A stretch of 6,702 nucleotides of DNA from Victivallales bacterium Lenti_02. Lineage in GTDB: Bacteria; Verrucomicrobiota; Lentisphaeria; Oligosphaerales; Lenti-02. The stretch spans positions 1 through 6,702 of the forward strand of contig LVAZ01000394.1 in assembly GCA_001603055.1 (NCBI GenBank). The letters are read 5' to 3'. Both the position numbers and the translations under genes were made by a program. Position 1 is the stretch's first letter; each line of letters opens with the position of its first letter. Positions 5,694 to 6,702 of the stretch are shown here, one piece after another. The notes under the pieces were generated by a model. The model ran no database searches and was not told the origin of the DNA. It saw only the letters and a list, made by a program, of their open reading frames with translations.

Positions 5694-6702
5694 CTACTCC
5701 AACTCGATGGTAATCTCGTCGAGGATGGTCTTCTCGGCCCTGGCGATCTGCTTCGGCATCTTGAAGGTCGGCAGATAGCGGTAATAGACTTGCAGGCTGA
5801 GAGCGTTGAGCGAGGTGGTATACCACCGGTCGTACTCGGGCCGGTCCCATTTGCCGCCCGGGGCGTCCCAGAAGCCGGTGGCCTTGCCGTCGGGCGTTCT
5901 CGGCCCCGGCTTGAGGTTGGTCACCAACTGGGGTTTCATCTGCCGGTTCCACACGTTCCAGGTGGTCCGCCCCACGTGGAACATCGCCTGGGTCTGGTAG
6001 TACCAGTTGTAGGCGGGATTGCTGTGGGCGGAATACTCCCTCCGCGTGTCCCACTCCACGGTGGCGTTTTCCCGAATCCACTTCACGCCCGCCTTGGCCT
6101 CCCGGCTTTCGGCATCGCCGATCAGTTGCAGGCAGAGGGTGCCGACGCCCTGGATGCCGCCGCTGCCGCTGCCGGGGGTGTTGTAGCCGAACTTGCCGTC
6201 GCGGTACGAGACGCCCTTGATGAAGCTGGCCGCCTTGTCCAGAGCCTTGGGCACGTCCTCGTTGTCCGTTCCGGCCACGAAGCCGGCCTTCAGGGCCTGC
6301 ACCTGCCAGCCGGCAACCGAGAGGTCCCAGCGGGCGCCCTTCGCGTAGTTGTAGTCGAACCCGCCGGAGGCCTGCTGGCCGCGGACGATGAAGCGGAGCC
6401 CCTTCTCCATGGCGGGCTTGATGTAGGGCAGCTTGGTCACGCCGTAGGCCTCGGCCAGGGCATAGGTGGCGATGCCGTTGGTGTACTCGCGGCTGAGTCC
6501 CCGGGTGCTGTTCTCCGGCACGGCGGTCATGCGGTCGCAGAGATATTTGATGGCCTTCTGGACGGTCATGCCGAACTCCTCGGAGGTGGGGGTCTCGCCA
6601 TGGGCCAGGAAGGCCAGGAGGCACAGCCCGGCCATCGCCTCCGGCTGCGTCCGCGACCAGGAGCCGTCCGGGTTCTGGGTGAGCTTGAGCCAGCGCAGGG
6701 CG
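5694..6702 (-). CDS. Squalene-cyclase/prenyltransferase-fold repeat protein (5' end outside window)
   Basis: The frame is open from the right edge to the TAG at 5694-5696, giving 335 residues with no true start. An internal ATG at 6633-6635 is not the start, because the 22 codons before it read as family sequence (WLKLTQNPDGSWS). Repeats of the alpha-alpha toroid seen in squalene-hopene cyclases are visible: QNPDGSW (9-15) followed by AMAGLCLLAFLAHGETP; QQASGGFDYNY (109-119) with DLSVAGWQVQALKAG (126-140); RDGKFGYN (167-174) with GGIQGVGTLCLQLIGD; and a last YTTSLNALSLQVYYRYLPTFK (294-314). No DxDD motif, the catalytic acid of squalene-hopene cyclases, occurs in the visible part, so cyclase activity is not supported. 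I know similar proteins as uncharacterised, often exported proteins of the Planctomycetes-Verrucomicrobia group; whether this one has a signal peptide cannot be seen. It is 34 bases upstream of the TatD-family gene. Confidence 0.8.
   Translation of the reverse strand, partial: ALRWLKLTQNPDGSWSRTQPEAMAGLCLLAFLAHGETPTSEEFGMTVQKAIKYLCDRMTAVPENSTRGLSREYTNGIATYALAEAYGVTKLPYIKPAMEKGLRFIVRGQQASGGFDYNYAKGARWDLSVAGWQVQALKAGFVAGTDNEDVPKALDKAASFIKGVSYRDGKFGYNTPGSGSGGIQGVGTLCLQLIGDAESREAKAGVKWIRENATVEWDTRREYSAHSNPAYNWYYQTQAMFHVGRTTWNVWNRQMKPQLVTNLKPGPRTPDGKATGFWDAPGGKWDRPEYDRWYTTSLNALSLQVYYRYLPTFKMPKQIARAEKTILDEITIELE

Noticed and set aside
5656..6624. A 322-codon minus-strand frame overlapping the squalene-cyclase-like gene
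   Set aside because: It is an out-of-frame, Arg/Gly/Pro-rich shadow. The frame ending at 5694 carries the family repeats.

Overview
The window is GC-rich bacterial DNA (by eye well above 60% G+C, with G or C at most third codon positions) and almost entirely coding. It holds the 3' end of one plus-strand gene of unknown function, then six genes on the minus strand that converge on it. The largest gap between genes is 101 bases. I see no RNA genes, mobile elements, CRISPR arrays or phage genes. All complete genes are intact, so this looks like stable chromosomal housekeeping DNA.

In the direction of transcription (right to left) the minus-strand genes are: a squalene-cyclase/prenyltransferase-fold repeat protein whose 5' end lies beyond the window (5694-6702); a TatD-family metal-dependent hydrolase (4853-5659); metK, S-adenosylmethionine synthetase (3561-4751); an adenosine-kinase-like PfkB kinase (2566-3543); ahcY, S-adenosylhomocysteine hydrolase (1118-2539); and a ribokinase (212-1090). 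The last four are 17, 26 and 27 bases apart and are probably one transcript. The 101-base gap before metK contains a weak promoter-like pair of hexamers with a small inverted repeat between them, so metK may head its own unit.

The metK, adenosine kinase and ahcY genes form most of the activated-methyl cycle. MetK makes S-adenosylmethionine (SAM) from methionine and ATP. Methyltransferases turn SAM into S-adenosylhomocysteine (SAH). AhcY splits SAH reversibly into homocysteine and adenosine, and the kinase removes adenosine as AMP, pulling AhcY in the hydrolytic direction. Methionine synthase, which would close the cycle, is not in this window. The ribokinase at the end of the run would feed ribose into the pentose phosphate pool; its link to the cycle is only positional.

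The organism cannot be named from this sequence. Squalene-cyclase-like repeat proteins of this type, with a C-terminal YYRYLP stretch, are familiar to me from Planctomycetes, Verrucomicrobia and Lentisphaerae, so a high-GC member of that superphylum is a reasonable, low-confidence guess. No undescribed system is evident. The most useful points are the gene order, the candidate regulatory site before metK, and several start-codon corrections.
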